A DNA stretch of 64,000 nt from CAVQJU01 sp963729215 (GCA_963729215.1 CAVSND010000031.1:62001-126000), one strand, 5' to 3'; positions 9,560 through 20,049 are shown, numbered from the stretch's first letter. A program made the numbers and translations. Notes: generated by a model not told the origin, from the letters alone.

Positions 9560-11438
9560 TCAAATCGTCCGCCGCGCGACGACTCCCTCAACGGCCAACG
9601 CCACCATCATCGCCGCGAGCGCGTACTGCCAGAAGTGCTGCGAGGACTCGCGACCGAGCTCCGCGTTTCGTGCTTCAGCCACGCCTGCTTCCTTCAGACG
9701 GGCAATGGCCGACCCGAACTCGTCAACGGACAGGCGCGCCGGCTCGGACTCGGCCGGATCCACGTTGATCGCCGCGCGACGCGGGCGCGCCGTGGCGGTT
9801 GCTGGAATCGTGACGATGCCTGGCGCCGGGGTCACGCCCGACGGAACCTCGCCGACGAGGTACTCGCCGGACTTCACATGGGCGTTCGACAGATAACGGA
9901 CGGTCTCGTGCAGGAACGGCAGAAACGTGGCGTGCAGCGGAAAATCGTTCCAGCGGTTGTTCAAGTCGGACGCGATCACGATCAGGCGGCCGTCGCCGAG
10001 TCCCGCAATCGACCACGGCGGCTTCGCCCGATGTGAATTGTGCCAGCGTCTGACACCCCGACGCACTCAGCCGCGCGGTCCGCGTGAATCGCACGAGGCC
10101 AAACGACCCGATCGCGGCGGCAAAAGGCTGAAAGATCGGATGACGTACGTCGCCCGGGGCCAGGGATTCGGAATCGCCGCTTCTCCGCTCGTCGGGAGCT
10201 ACCAGGCGCAACTTGATGCTGGATCCGGCGACATCGGCGGCCACGTCGCCATCAACATCGGGACCCGCGGCAATCAACAGTCCCCCGCCCGACGCGGCGT
10301 ACGACGCGAGCACGTCGCGCCCCCGGCGATCGAGGCCCCTCGTGGACAGCAGCAGGACCGCGCTGTAAGCGGAGACGCGTTCGATCGGCCAGCCGCCAAG
10401 CTGGCCGCCACCGATGCCGGCCACTTCCAGTGAACCGCCGCCGGCTCCGGGCGCCAATGCCTGGCGCACGTAGAACGCATCCCGATCCAGGTCGCCTGTC
10501 GCCGTGACCGCAAGCACCGCGACCCGTGACGAGCGGTTGAGCAATGCGTAGCGGCTGTTATCGGCCTGCAGTCCCTCGCGATCGTCGATGACGGCAACGG
10601 CCTCATTTCCGGAGATGCCGCCGAACACCGCGTCGGCGGCGCCGTGAGCTTCCACCGAAAGCGATCGTTCGCCAGCCGGCCGGCCGTCAACACTCAGGCG
10701 AACCGCAACTGCCCGGGTCCGCGCGCCGTCGTTCCGAACCGTGACAACTTCGCGGTCACCGTCCGCGCGAAGGCCGACGACCGCGAGATTTTCCGGCAAC
10801 GCGCCGACATCACGAACCTCGACGCGCGCCGCCGCAGGTACCGATGCGTGGTCGCCCGCGTCCCAACCGCTTTCCTGCAGGTCGGTGACGACCACGATCG
10901 TTCCGGCCCGCGTGCCAAGCGCCCGCCCCGCCAGGTTCACGGCGTCCAGGTAGCGCGTGCCGCCGAATCCGGCCGTCGCTGCATCAATTGCCGCAATCGC
11001 GAATGCCCGGTCGGCAGAAGGCGGCGCCACAAGCTCCGCCCGATCCGCAAACGTCACGACGCCCACATCGTCAGTGGCCGGCGACTGGGCCACGGCTTCG
11101 CGCGCGAGCCGCTGCGCCCGCGCGAACCGCCCGGGGGCCGACAGGCTGAACGACGTGTCGAGCGCGATCACCGTCGCGCGGCGGGAGGCCGTCGCGGCCA
11201 ACGGGACGAATGGCTGCGCAAAGGCGATCGCGAGCAATACGAGAGCGGCGACGCGCAGCGCCAGCAGGACGATTTGCCGCAGCCGGCGCGTGGAGGTGCG
11301 CTCGACGGGAGCGTGGCGCAAGAGCGCCACCGCGGCAAACTTCACCCGGGGTTCAGGCTCGCGCTTGAGCAGATGCAGGACGATCGGCACGGCAGCCGCC
11401 AGCGCGCCAATCAGAAACAACGGCGACAGAAAGGACAT
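9560..11438 (-). CDS. BatA-domain/VWA membrane protein (one frameshift)
   Basis: About 625 residues when repaired. It begins with the BatA N-terminal signature (MSFLSPLFLIGALAAAVPIV, then LHLLKRREP-like basic region) with two helices within residues 1-80, followed by a VWA domain (ALDTSFSLS MIDAS), a beta-rich segment, an amidotransferase-like region and a last transmembrane helix (QHFWQYALAAMMVALAVEG). The frame changes at a GGG (plus-strand 10003-10005): removing one G joins EAAVVDCG to LGDGRLIVIASDLNNRW. The start overlaps the DUF58 stop (TGATG), indicating coupled translation. Confidence 0.83.
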
Positions 11439-12374
11439 CAGCTGGCTCTCGCGCGAGTGTAGAGATACGCGAGCAGCGCCGTTTCGATCGGCTGTTTCGT
11501 GTTCAACAGCTGATAGTCGATGCCGGCGCCGCCAAGCTCGCGGCGGTAGCGCTCGATGAGATCGCCGATGGCCTTCTGATAGTGGGCCCGCACCAGATCC
11601 GGCACGGCCATCACTTCTTCGGCCGTCTCGAAATCCTCGAATCGCGTCGCCCGATCGAACGGAAAGTCGATTTCGTCCGGATCCAGAACGTGAAAGACGA
11701 GGACATCGGAACCGCGGTGGTGAAACAACTTCAGGCCCCGCACGACGGCCTCGGGATCGTCCAGCAGATCCGAGATCACGATGATCATCCCGCGGCGGGT
11801 CAGCGCCTCCGCGACCTGCCGGAATGGCTTCGCGACATCCGTGCGACTGCCCGGCTGCAACTGCGTGAGCGCCACGAGCAGGTTTTTCAGGTGACCCGGG
11901 CGGGTGCTCGCCGGCACCGCGCTGACGATCCGATCGTCGAAGGCCATCAGGCCGACACCGTCCCGCTGGCGGGTCATCAAATACCCCAGCGAGGCGGCCA
12001 GGCACGCGGCGTAGTCGAACTTGCTCAACTCCCGCGATCGGTACGCCATCGACCCGCTGACGTCAATCAGCACGTGACAGTTGAGATTGGTCTCCTCTTC
12101 GAACTTCTTGATGTAGTACCCGATCGCTCCGTGCGAAGACCTTCCAGTCGATCGTCGAGAGGTCGTCGCCGCGGATGTACTGACGGTATTCCGCGAACTC
12201 GACACTGAAGCCCTTGAACGGACTCCGATGGAGCCCCGACAGCAGACCTTCGACGATCGTCTTGGCTTTGAGCTCGAGCGTGCCCAGGCGGGCAATGACC
12301 GCCGGATCGAGAAATGCCCGGGCCCGATCCTGGACGTCCTGAACGGCGCGCTCCTCGCGCTCCTGCCCGGACAC
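11438..12374 (-). CDS. DUF58-domain protein (one frameshift)
   Basis: About 311 residues when repaired, the usual size. It has the DUF58 hallmark EYRQYIRGDDLSTIDWKVFA followed by a VWA-like fold with the metal-site motif HVLIDVSGSM. The frame breaks at a GGG (plus-strand 12119-12121); dropping one G gives the continuous ARSDRYYIKKFEEETNLN. The GTG at 12374, 3 bp after the MoxR stop, is the first usable start. DUF58 proteins are the standard partners of MoxR ATPases and link them to the membrane VWA proteins encoded next. Confidence 0.87.
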
Positions 12375-12376
12375 GG

Positions 12377-13369
12377 CTACATCCCGCTCTTCGGCACCGG
12401 GACGGCGTCCAGCAGGCGATCGACGATGGCATCCGGGGTGATGCGCTCGGAGTCGGCGTAGAAGTTCGTCATGATCCGGTGCCGCAGGATCGGCCGCGCG
12501 AGCGCCTGAATGTCCTTGACGGACACGTTGTAACGGCCGTGCATCAGGGCGCGCGCCTTCGCTCCACGCACGAGCGCCTGCGACGCGCGCAGCCCCGCGC
12601 CCCACTTCACCCACTTCTCGATGAACTCCGGCGCGCCCTGCCGTCCGGGGCGGGACGCATCCACCAGGCGGACCACGTAGCGGGCAATCTCGTCGGCGAT
12701 GGCGACCTGGCGCACGATCTCCTGAAACTGCAGGATGTCCGCTCCTGTCAGCACGCGCGCCGGCGCCGGCTGGTCCCCTCCGGTCGTCTGCGTCACCACT
12801 CGCACCTCATCGTCCTGGCTCAGGTACGTGATGACGATGTTGAACATGAAGCGGTCGAGCTGCGCTTCGGGCAGCGGATACGTGCCTTCGAGCTCAATCG
12901 GATTCTGCGTGGCGAGGACGAAGAACGGCTGCTCGAGCGGGTACGTGCGGCCGGCGGCCGTGACGTGCGCCTCCTGCATGGCTTCGAGCAGCGCCGCCTG
13001 GGTCTTCGGCGGCGTGCGGTTGATCTCGTCGGCCAGGATGATCTGCGCGAAGATCGGTCCCTTGACGAAATGAAGCCGGCGTCCGCCTTGATCCTCGTCG
13101 AGGATTTCCGTGCCGGTGATATCCGACGGCATCAGGTCGGGGGTGAACTGAATCCGCTTGAACTCGAGGTCCAGGATCCCGGCCAGCGTCTTGATGAGCA
13201 GTGTTTTGGCCAGGCCGGGCACACCGGTAATCAGGCAGTGCCCGCCGGTAAACAGCGCGATCAGGACTTCTTCGACCACCTCGTCCTGGCCGATGATGAC
13301 TTTTCGCAATTCGGCGAGTATCTGCTCGCGGCCCTCCGCGACCTTCTCCGCGATGACAGCAGCATTCAT
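12377..13369 (-). CDS. MoxR-family AAA+ ATPase
   Basis: 330 residues with Walker A GVPGLAKT (49-56), Walker B IILADEIN (D114/E115), sensor-1 ATQNP and the C-terminal lid. The sequence EIN-RTPPKTQAALLEAMQE is characteristic of MoxR proteins. These ATPases act as chaperones that mature or load metal cofactors and assemble envelope complexes with VWA-domain partners. Here the DUF58, BatA and amidotransferase-like partners follow at once on the same strand with overlapping or near-overlapping ends, so the cluster is one operon. Confidence 0.95.
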   Translation of the reverse strand: MNAAVIAEKVAEGREQILAELRKVIIGQDEVVEEVLIALFTGGHCLITGVPGLAKTLLIKTLAGILDLEFKRIQFTPDLMPSDITGTEILDEDQGGRRLHFVKGPIFAQIILADEINRTPPKTQAALLEAMQEAHVTAAGRTYPLEQPFFVLATQNPIELEGTYPLPEAQLDRFMFNIVITYLSQDDEVRVVTQTTGGDQPAPARVLTGADILQFQEIVRQVAIADEIARYVVRLVDASRPGRQGAPEFIEKWVKWGAGLRASQALVRGAKARALMHGRYNVSVKDIQALARPILRHRIMTNFYADSERITPDAIVDRLLDAVPVPKSGM

Positions 13370-13388
13370 GTGGTATGCGGGGCGCGAA

Positions 13389-14171
13389 TCAGTGCGTCAG
13401 CGAGTAGACGATCTCGTTGATCGCCATGCGATAGGCCATCGAGGTGAACTTCAGATAGCCGGGATACTCCTCGACGTTGGACCATTCCCAGCCATCGCCC
13501 ATATCGGTGTTCCAGTTGATGAACACCATCGGCCGGCCGGTGTCGTCGAGGACCGTGCGCAGGTGCGGGACGAGCCCGCCCTTTTCCCACGTGCGGCCGG
13601 CCAGGAACGATCCGATGCCCGGCACCTGCGGGTAGGCGTCGAGCGTGTAGAAACACCTGAACACGGGATGATCCGGAGTGACCTCCGTAATCCCGCGATC
13701 GGGAAATACTTTCTTCAGCTGCCGTTCGAGATTCTCCCACTCGTAGGGTCCGTGAAAGTCGTCGAACATCGCCGTGCCGCCGCGGAGCAGGAACTCGCGC
13801 AGATTCGCGGCGTCGCCATCGGTCAGCCTGAGCGCGCCAGGCTCGACGATGTAGATCCACGGGTGCTGAAACAGCTGCGGGTCGTCGAGCGTCATCAGGA
13901 TGGGATCTTCGACGGCGATGGACGTCGCCGTTTTCACCCGGCGCGAAAGGTTCTGCTCGGCCGCCGGCGAGTCGATGCCCCAGGGTTCGCCGTAGACGTC
14001 GAGCTGCAGCGCCCGGAGCGCGGCCGGATCGTAGTGATACTTGATCCGGACGAAGCGCCACTGCAGCCCCGCCGAGCGTCCGGCATTTTCCGGAACGCCA
14101 TCGAGCGGCGAACCTGGCGTGGAGATGCTCAGGAACAAGGCTGCGGCGGCGGCCACCGCCGCCCGGTTCAC
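13389..14171 (-). CDS. DUF4159-domain protein
   Basis: 260 residues: a signal peptide (about 1-24) followed by a DUF4159 domain (about 30-250), an amidotransferase-like fold often found in MoxR/Bat operons. Recognisable stretches are FVRIKYHYD, LREFLLRGGTAMFDDFHGP and MAYRMAINEIVYSLTH at the C-terminus. The GTG start at 14171 overlaps the upstream TPR-peptidase stop (GTGA), indicating coupled translation. The molecular role of the family is not established; an envelope location is expected. Confidence 0.85.
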   Translation of the reverse strand: MNRAAVAAAAALFLSISTPGSPLDGVPENAGRSAGLQWRFVRIKYHYDPAALRALQLDVYGEPWGIDSPAAEQNLSRRVKTATSIAVEDPILMTLDDPQLFQHPWIYIVEPGALRLTDGDAANLREFLLRGGTAMFDDFHGPYEWENLERQLKKVFPDRGITEVTPDHPVFRCFYTLDAYPQVPGIGSFLAGRTWEKGGLVPHLRTVLDDTGRPMVFINWNTDMGDGWEWSNVEEYPGYLKFTSMAYRMAINEIVYSLTH

Positions 14172-16714
14172 GGCCGCGCCTCCGACAGCTTCAGCAGCAG
14201 ATCCTGCGCGCGTTCGTAGGTCGGCGCGATTTCGAGCGCCGCCAGCGTCTGGCGCTTCGCATCCTCGCGCTTGCCGGCCTTCAGGTAGCTCTCGGCGAGG
14301 TCGGTGTGCGCGACGGCAGGGTCGATCGGCTTGAGCGCGATGACCGTGCGAAATTCGCGAGCGGCCACGTCCAGATCGTTCCGCTGGAGTGCCATCCGGC
14401 CGAGCGCCGCCCTGGCGTCGGCGTCGAACGGGTCGAGGGCGACGATGCGTTCGTAGACGGGGCGAAGCCGGGCGGGATCGCTGACGCCGGCTTCCTTGAG
14501 CAGCGACGCCAGGTGATGCGCGGCGTTGACGTTCTCGAAGTCGGCGTTCAGGAACGCGGTGAGCTCGGCGATCGCGCGCGTGCGATCCTTCTTCTCGAGC
14601 GCGAGCTCGGCCATCTGGGCGTGGGGGCTGTCGTCGCCCGTGGCGCTCGGCGCGAGCGCGGCGGCGCGCTCGAACACCTGCATCGCCTCGTCCGTGCTGC
14701 CGGCTTTTCGCAGCGCCAGCGCATACGCCAGCTGCACCGGGTAGCTGCGGGGATTCTCGTTCGCGAGCATGCGGAGGTCCTGGAGCGGCGCCTTCGCCAG
14801 CTGCACGTCTTTCGGAACGACCAGCGATTTCTGCAGGGCGCCGAACGTCCGCTCGGTGTACGAATCGAAGCCCGTCTGCAGCTCGTCGAAGTTGGTATTC
14901 AGGACTTCCTTCAGCGCTGTTTCGGTGTCGAGTCCGCGCCCGTAGGCGCGCAGCAGCTTGTTCAGGCCGCCCTGGCCGAAGGTGGCGACCAGATGATCGA
15001 CGACGAGCGACGCCTGGTAGTAGGCAATCCCGATCAGCTTCGGGTCCTGGAAGGCGGCGTTGAGGTCCTTCAGCTTGATCGTCTCGCCGCGATTGAGCAG
15101 CGACGCGAACGTGAAGTCCATCTGGCGCGCCCATTCCCGATGAGCGCGCCGCTCCTCGAACTCGGAGATCCCTTCGGTCAGCCAGCGCGGCACCCGCTGG
15201 TTCGACATCTGCAGTGTGACGACATGGCCGAGCTCGTGCCAGAGCGTGGCTTCCCACAGGAAGTCGCCGGGCGGCCGCGCCTTGGGCGAATCGAGCGTGA
15301 CCACGGTGCCGAAGCAGGCGCCAAGCGCGCCGATCATGCCGGGCAGGCCGAGCGTCCTGACGGCGAAGTCGTCGTGCTTGGGAAACATCTCGATGAGGAT
15401 CGGCCCCTTCACCGTCATCTCGTACTTCGCCGCCATCGTGGCGAGGGCCTGGTGCGCGAGGGCCGTGGCGTATTCCTTGAGGACGGGCGTTTCCTCCTTG
15501 CTCATCTTGAGAATGAGGTCGCCGTCGCGCACGGTGTCGAACTTGTCGAGGCTGTCGAGCAGGCTGAGCGCGTTGAAGGTGACCGCGTCGTACGGGTCGA
15601 TCTTGAACGAGGCCTCGAGGGCCGTCCGCGCTTCGGCTTCATCGCCGGTGCGCAGCAGCTGCGCGCCGAGGTCGGCGAGCGCGCGCGGATCGTTGGGCGT
15701 CAGCGTGAGCGCCTTGCGCGTCAATGTCACCGCCTCCTCGAAGCGGTAATTGTGCGCGACCAGCTCGCCGGCGATGCGGTACACCTCGCCGCGGTTCGGC
15801 GAGATGGCCAGCACCTTCGCCACTTCGGCCTCGAATTCCGGCGTCTTGTCCTCGACGTAGGCCAGCGCCGCGAGCGTGCTGAGCGCGTCGAGGCTGGATG
15901 GATTAATCGCGAGCGCCTTCGTCAGCAGCTCGCGTGCCTCGCCGCGGCGCTCGGCGTCGATCGCCTGGTTCGCCAGAAACACGTGGGCGTCCACCGAGGA
16001 CGGGTTGATCTCGAGAGCGCGTTTGACGAGGGATGCGGCCTGCGGCGGGTTGTCGTCTTCGAGCGCGCGCGCGCCGCCGACGAGCGCGGGAGCCCAGCGC
16101 GGATCGATTTCAAGGGCCGCCTGGTACGACTTGACCGCTTCGGCCTTGTTGTACTTCTCGAGGAACAAATCGCCCCAGGCGGTCTGGATGGCGGCGTTCG
16201 TCGGCGCCAGCCCCGCCGCGTCGCGAAACGCGGCGTTGGCTTCCTGGTACTGACCGAGCGCCTGCAGCGCGCGGGCCGCCCGGGCGAGATCGGCGGCGGT
16301 CCGCGATGTGTCGGCCAGCGCGGCCACACGCGACAGCGTGGTCTTCGCCTCCGGGCGACTGAGCATCTGCTGCAGGAGGCCGAGCTCGAGGGCGGCCTCG
16401 CTCGAGGGCGCACGCGATGCGGCGGCCTGCAGCGAGGTTTCCGCGTCGCTGTAGTGCCCGCGGGCAATCGCCGCGCGTCCGCGGAGCGCCACGATGTTGG
16501 GATCCTTCAGATCGAGCTTCTCGGTGAGCGTGTCGACGTCGGCGTAGCGTCCTTCGATGAACGCGCGCGTCGCAGCCTGGAACGGCGTGGCTGGAGCGGC
16601 TGGCGCCGCCGCTCGACGCTGGCCCTGGGCCATGACCAGCACCGCACAGAGCGGCGCGCCGACGGCGAGGAGCAGCGCCGAGAGATAGAGCGGGCGCGAG
16701 AAAGGACGAGTCAT
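14168..16714 (-). CDS. TPR-repeat zinc metallopeptidase (gluzincin-type)
   Basis: 848 residues with a signal peptide or anchor (LYLSALLLAVGAPLCAVLVM). About ten TPR units (40-440) precede a peptidase-MA-like domain with HELGH (H493) and the downstream Glu motif GISEFEE, followed by further TPR units (about 640-840). The architecture predicts an exported or periplasmic metallopeptidase presented on a TPR scaffold. It shares a 4-bp overlap with DUF4159 and probably opens the MoxR/Bat operon together with the mannosyltransferase upstream. The start at 16714 is followed by a good signal sequence. Confidence 0.85.
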   Translation of the reverse strand: MTRPFSRPLYLSALLLAVGAPLCAVLVMAQGQRRAAAPAAPATPFQAATRAFIEGRYADVDTLTEKLDLKDPNIVALRGRAAIARGHYSDAETSLQAAASRAPSSEAALELGLLQQMLSRPEAKTTLSRVAALADTSRTAADLARAARALQALGQYQEANAAFRDAAGLAPTNAAIQTAWGDLFLEKYNKAEAVKSYQAALEIDPRWAPALVGGARALEDDNPPQAASLVKRALEINPSSVDAHVFLANQAIDAERRGEARELLTKALAINPSSLDALSTLAALAYVEDKTPEFEAEVAKVLAISPNRGEVYRIAGELVAHNYRFEEAVTLTRKALTLTPNDPRALADLGAQLLRTGDEAEARTALEASFKIDPYDAVTFNALSLLDSLDKFDTVRDGDLILKMSKEETPVLKEYATALAHQALATMAAKYEMTVKGPILIEMFPKHDDFAVRTLGLPGMIGALGACFGTVVTLDSPKARPPGDFLWEATLWHELGHVVTLQMSNQRVPRWLTEGISEFEERRAHREWARQMDFTFASLLNRGETIKLKDLNAAFQDPKLIGIAYYQASLVVDHLVATFGQGGLNKLLRAYGRGLDTETALKEVLNTNFDELQTGFDSYTERTFGALQKSLVVPKDVQLAKAPLQDLRMLANENPRSYPVQLAYALALRKAGSTDEAMQVFERAAALAPSATGDDSPHAQMAELALEKKDRTRAIAELTAFLNADFENVNAAHHLASLLKEAGVSDPARLRPVYERIVALDPFDADARAALGRMALQRNDLDVAAREFRTVIALKPIDPAVAHTDLAESYLKAGKREDAKRQTLAALEIAPTYERAQDLLLKLSEARP

Positions 16715-16779
16715 CTCGCCTCGTATTATAGCTGCCGCATCCGACCGGGAGAACTGAAGCGGGCGTCTCACGATGGCGG

Positions 16780-18243
16780 TCAGTACAGCTGGCGCCAGGT
16801 GTAGAACATGGCCGCGTTCAGCGCTTGAAATGCCGCAAACGACGCGAGCCACGCCGGGCGGTGCTTCGGCGGCACCACGGCCGCCAGCCAGATGAACGCG
16901 GGAAACAGCACGGAGGAGAACCGTCCAGCCGAGACCAGGCCGCCTGCCGCCAGCGGCGGAAGAATGAAGACGAGGATGAGCACGGCGTAGGCCACGCCGA
17001 GCTTGCGGGCCACGGGCCAGACCGCGGCCAGCACGAAACAGACGCCGAGCGCGTTGATCAGATCGAGCGGCAGCGACGCCACATACCCTTCGACGCCGGC
17101 GTTCGCGATGATATTCACGCGATCGCCGACGAGCGTGACGAGCCCCTGATACTCGCGGCCCCACGCGCCGTGCGCCTTCAGCCATCCCAGCGGGTCGCCG
17201 GCGACCTGCCAGACGTACGCGGAATACAGCAGCATGCCGATGCCCGGCATCGCGGCGGCCGAGATCGCCTTCAGGATGTTCCAGCGTGCGCCATCCCCAC
17301 CGGCCCGACCTGCCCGATCTGATGGTTCCGCACGACGCGCGGCCGTTGTCTGACCTGAGACGGCCAGCATCACCAGCGGGATCGAGAGGAGAAAGCCGTT
17401 CGTCTTCGTCAGGCCGACGAGCAGCCCCCACAACGCGGCGCGTCCGAAGCGCGCGTGCGTGAAGTGGTAGAACGTCGCCGTCATCCCGAGCAGCATGAGC
17501 GGCTCGACGTAAATGGCGCCGAAGAACAGCGCGAACGGGTACGTCGCGAGCGCCCACAGCGCGAAGCGCGCTTCGTCCTCGTCGAGCGTGTCGCGAGCGA
17601 GCGCGTAGAGGTACGCCAGCGCGCCGAAAAACGCGGCGAACGACACCATCATGCCCGCGCCGATGTAACTCGTCAGCCGTCCGCCCAGGATGCGGCCGAC
17701 GCCGCGCACGAGCATCGGGTAGGCCGGGAAAAACGCGATGCTCTGTTGCAGGCCCGGCTGATTCGGCACGAAGTGATACCCCTCGGTGACGATGCCGAGA
17801 TACCAGTTCGCGTCCCAGCGCGCCTGAAGATTGACCAGCTCGTTGTTGACCTGCATGGGCGGGGCCGGGCCCGGCGGGTAGCCGATGACGAGCACGGCCA
17901 TGTACCCCACGAACAGAATCGCGGGTCGCGTGCCCGCGACAACGAGGGCGGCAGTATGAACCGCCGGCTGCCGCCACCACGCGGAGAGCCGCGCCGGCAG
18001 TTCGCGATAGACGGGCGTGGCCGGCGCCAGCACGTGCCGCACGATTGCGAGCGCGAGTGCCCAGAGCAGCGTGGAGTACGGCGAGGTCACGGCCACGCGC
18101 CACGCGCCAAGGCGGATGCGGAAGCCGCCCGATATCGCCACGAGGAGGCTCAAGACAACGAGCGCGAGGCACAGCGCGTCGATTCCACGAACCCAGCGCG
18201 GCGATTCGGATGACGGAGGCGTGCGGGAGCTCGGCGAAGGCAT
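16780..18243 (-). CDS. PIG-V/GT-C-type mannosyltransferase family membrane protein
   Basis: 487 residues with about 10-12 hydrophobic helices. The first large loop carries LQARWDANWYLGIVTEGYHF, the acidic motif typical of bacterial PIG-V-like GT-C transferases that use polyprenyl-phosphate sugars. Further family-like stretches are FFPAYPMLVR and ATYPFALFFGAIYVEPLML. The substrate cannot be read from sequence. It lies 65 bp upstream of the TPR-peptidase on the same strand. Confidence 0.82.
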   Translation of the reverse strand: MPSPSSRTPPSSESPRWVRGIDALCLALVVLSLLVAISGGFRIRLGAWRVAVTSPYSTLLWALALAIVRHVLAPATPVYRELPARLSAWWRQPAVHTAALVVAGTRPAILFVGYMAVLVIGYPPGPAPPMQVNNELVNLQARWDANWYLGIVTEGYHFVPNQPGLQQSIAFFPAYPMLVRGVGRILGGRLTSYIGAGMMVSFAAFFGALAYLYALARDTLDEDEARFALWALATYPFALFFGAIYVEPLMLLGMTATFYHFTHARFGRAALWGLLVGLTKTNGFLLSIPLVMLAVSGQTTAARRAEPSDRAGRAGGDGARWNILKAISAAAMPGIGMLLYSAYVWQVAGDPLGWLKAHGAWGREYQGLVTLVGDRVNIIANAGVEGYVASLPLDLINALGVCFVLAAVWPVARKLGVAYAVLILVFILPPLAAGGLVSAGRFSSVLFPAFIWLAAVVPPKHRPAWLASFAAFQALNAAMFYTWRQLY

Positions 18244-18263
18244 CAGCCGCGCGGATTGTACAC

Positions 18264-18804
18264 TCAGCGCTCGTTCTGCGACCGCTGGCGCGCCAGTGCC
18301 AGATCCTCAACAGCGATGCGCTTCAGCATCAACGCACAAAACAGGAGCGTGCCGGCGGGCCCGCTCACGCGGGCGCCGGACATCAGCGCGACGGCCACGA
18401 GCTCGAATGCAACGGCCACGTAGTTCGGATGACGGAGCCACGCGTACGGACCGCTGGCCACCGGCGTCTCGCCCGGCACGACGATCACGCGAAACGTCCA
18501 CGAGCGCCCGAGCGAGAGGATGGCCCACCACTTGAGCGACTTGGCGAGGATGAACAACACCAGACCGGCTGCAGCCAGCCGGGCGTTGCCGAGCGGGGAC
18601 ACCGCGTGAGCCGAGCGCCAGACGTCCCTCGGCGATCATCGCGAGAAACACAGCGGGATATGCGATGCGCATGACGTTGTAAACATCGCCCTGCGGCTCG
18701 ACGCCTCCTCGCGCGCGCTGGACGCGTTCGTTGCGATCCGCGCGCTGCGCCTCGACCAGCATGGGCACGAACACAATCGCCAGCAGCACGATCGCTTCAA
18801 GCAC
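18264..18804 (-). CDS. Isoprenylcysteine carboxylmethyltransferase-like protein (one frameshift)
   Basis: About 179 residues when repaired. The N-terminal half (MLEAIVLLAIVFVPMLVEAQ from GTG 18804) and the C-terminal half (SGPYAWLRHPNYVAVAFELV, then an E-x-L end) are in different frames. One extra G near 18615 joins them. The RHPNY motif and four to five helices are the ICMT/PEMT signature; such enzymes methylate lipid-like carboxylates or alkylresorcinols with SAM. It overlaps the FAD reductase stop by 8 bp, so the two are coupled. Confidence 0.78.
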
Positions 18805-19939
18805 GCCCGACGTCTCCGGCGTACTCGATCGCGGCGTGGAGCGCGGCCGGCGCGAGGCGCGCGCCCCAGGAGGCGCCGGCGACCGCGCTCGGCGAGGCAA
18901 CCAGCCTGCGCACCAGGCGGTTGAACCGCCACTTCGCGGCGAACTCCGCCTGCCGCCGCGCCTTCAACCGCTGATGAACGCCGCTCCACCCATGTTCGAG
19001 GGCGTGGAGCGCCGCGTGGGCGGCAAGCTCCGCGCCGCGCACCGCGAAACGCAACCCGTCGCCGGTCATCGGGTCGATGAAGCCGGCCGCATCGCCGGCG
19101 AGCAGGAGCCCCTCGATGGCCACGTCGCCGACGTCGACGGCCAGCGGACCAAGCATCACGGGGGCTCCTACGAAGCGAGCGCCTGCAAACCTCTCGCGTA
19201 GCACGGCATCGCGCGACAGCTCGTTTGCGAGTGCCGTGCGCGGGTCGCCGAGCGCGGGGTCGCCGGGTTTCCAGGGCTTCACGACGCACACATTGGTCAA
19301 GCCGTCCGGCACCGGGGCAATCCCGACATATCGGCCGGCCCGCACGTGCATCTCCCCGAGGTCAACCGGCGGCGACGTCGTCGCGCTGCTTTCGACGTAG
19401 GCGCCAATCGCCCAGCGGCGCGGGCGGATTGGGTGCCACGCGAGGCCCAGGCCGAACGCAAGCGCGGAGTGACGACCGTCGGCGGCAATGGTCACCCTCG
19501 CGCGGAGCTCTCCGTCGAAAGGATGCCCGCTGGCCTGCACGCCGACGACGCGGTCTTCGTCCACCAGCGCCTGGCGGACGGTCACCGACGGCTCGAACTG
19601 CGCCCCGGCGGCGATCGCATCCTGCAGGAGCATCCAGTCGAGATGGCGGCGCAACAGCGCCCGGCCCGCGATGCCGTCCCTGTAGCGCGCCTCCACAGCC
19701 ACTCCTCGCTCACCTGTCACACGCATGCCGGCGACGGGCAACCCGCACGCGTCGATTCCGGATGCCATCTTCAGGCGGCGAAGCAGCGCCAGCGTTCCGG
19801 GATTCACCGTGTCGCCGCACAGCTTGTCGCGCGGAAACGTGCTGCGATCGACGATGCACACGCGCGCTCCGGCGCGTGCCAGCACCGTCGCCGCAACGGA
19901 GCCGGCCGGCCCGCCACCCACCACCAATACGTCAATCAT
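18797..19939 (-). CDS. FAD-dependent oxidoreductase, geranylgeranyl-reductase type
   Basis: About 380 residues. The Rossmann dinucleotide site is VVGGGPAGSVAATVLARAG at the N-terminus, followed by DRSTFPRDKLCGDTVNPG (typical geranylgeranyl-reductase/halogenase-fold motif) and the FAD-closing LLLAGDAAGFIDPMTGDG. The ATG at 19939 is preferred; a GTG lies one codon upstream. The start directly abuts a family A repeat. With the ketosynthase upstream and the ICMT-like gene downstream it resembles operons that make long-chain lipid or alkylresorcinol-type products. The substrate is unknown. Confidence 0.85.
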   Translation of the reverse strand: MIDVLVVGGGPAGSVAATVLARAGARVCIVDRSTFPRDKLCGDTVNPGTLALLRRLKMASGIDACGLPVAGMRVTGERGVAVEARYRDGIAGRALLRRHLDWMLLQDAIAAGAQFEPSVTVRQALVDEDRVVGVQASGHPFDGELRARVTIAADGRHSALAFGLGLAWHPIRPRRWAIGAYVESSATTSPPVDLGEMHVRAGRYVGIAPVPDGLTNVCVVKPWKPGDPALGDPRTALANELSRDAVLRERFAGARFVGAPVMLGPLAVDVGDVAIEGLLLAGDAAGFIDPMTGDGLRFAVRGAELAAHAALHALEHGWSGVHQRLKARRQAEFAAKWRFNRLVRRLVASPSAVAGASWGARLAPAALHAAIEYAGDVGRA

Positions 19940-19941
19940 CA

Positions 19942-20049
19942 CATCTGGTCATCTGGTCATCTGGTCATCTGGTCATCGTTGGATCATTTGCTCAGATCTA
20001 CTCAATTTCAAAACGATGACCAGATGACTAGATGACCAGATGACCAGAT
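19942..20049. repeat. Family A intergenic repeat, inverted two-arm copy (A2)
   Basis: Left arm 19942-19980 has four CTGGTCAT units and right arm 20012-20049 has ATGACCAG and ATGACTAG units; the centre is AT-rich. It separates two same-strand genes and fills the gap completely: the ketosynthase stop lies at its right boundary and the FAD reductase start at its left. The boundary GATTCATGGCG recurs at the single-arm copy near 42985. Confidence 0.92.

Noticed and set aside
14306..16804. 832-residue plus-strand open frame opposite the TPR metallopeptidase
   Set aside because: Composition mirrors the antisense of TPR coding sequence; no ribosome site or motif; the minus strand has HELGH and TPR units.
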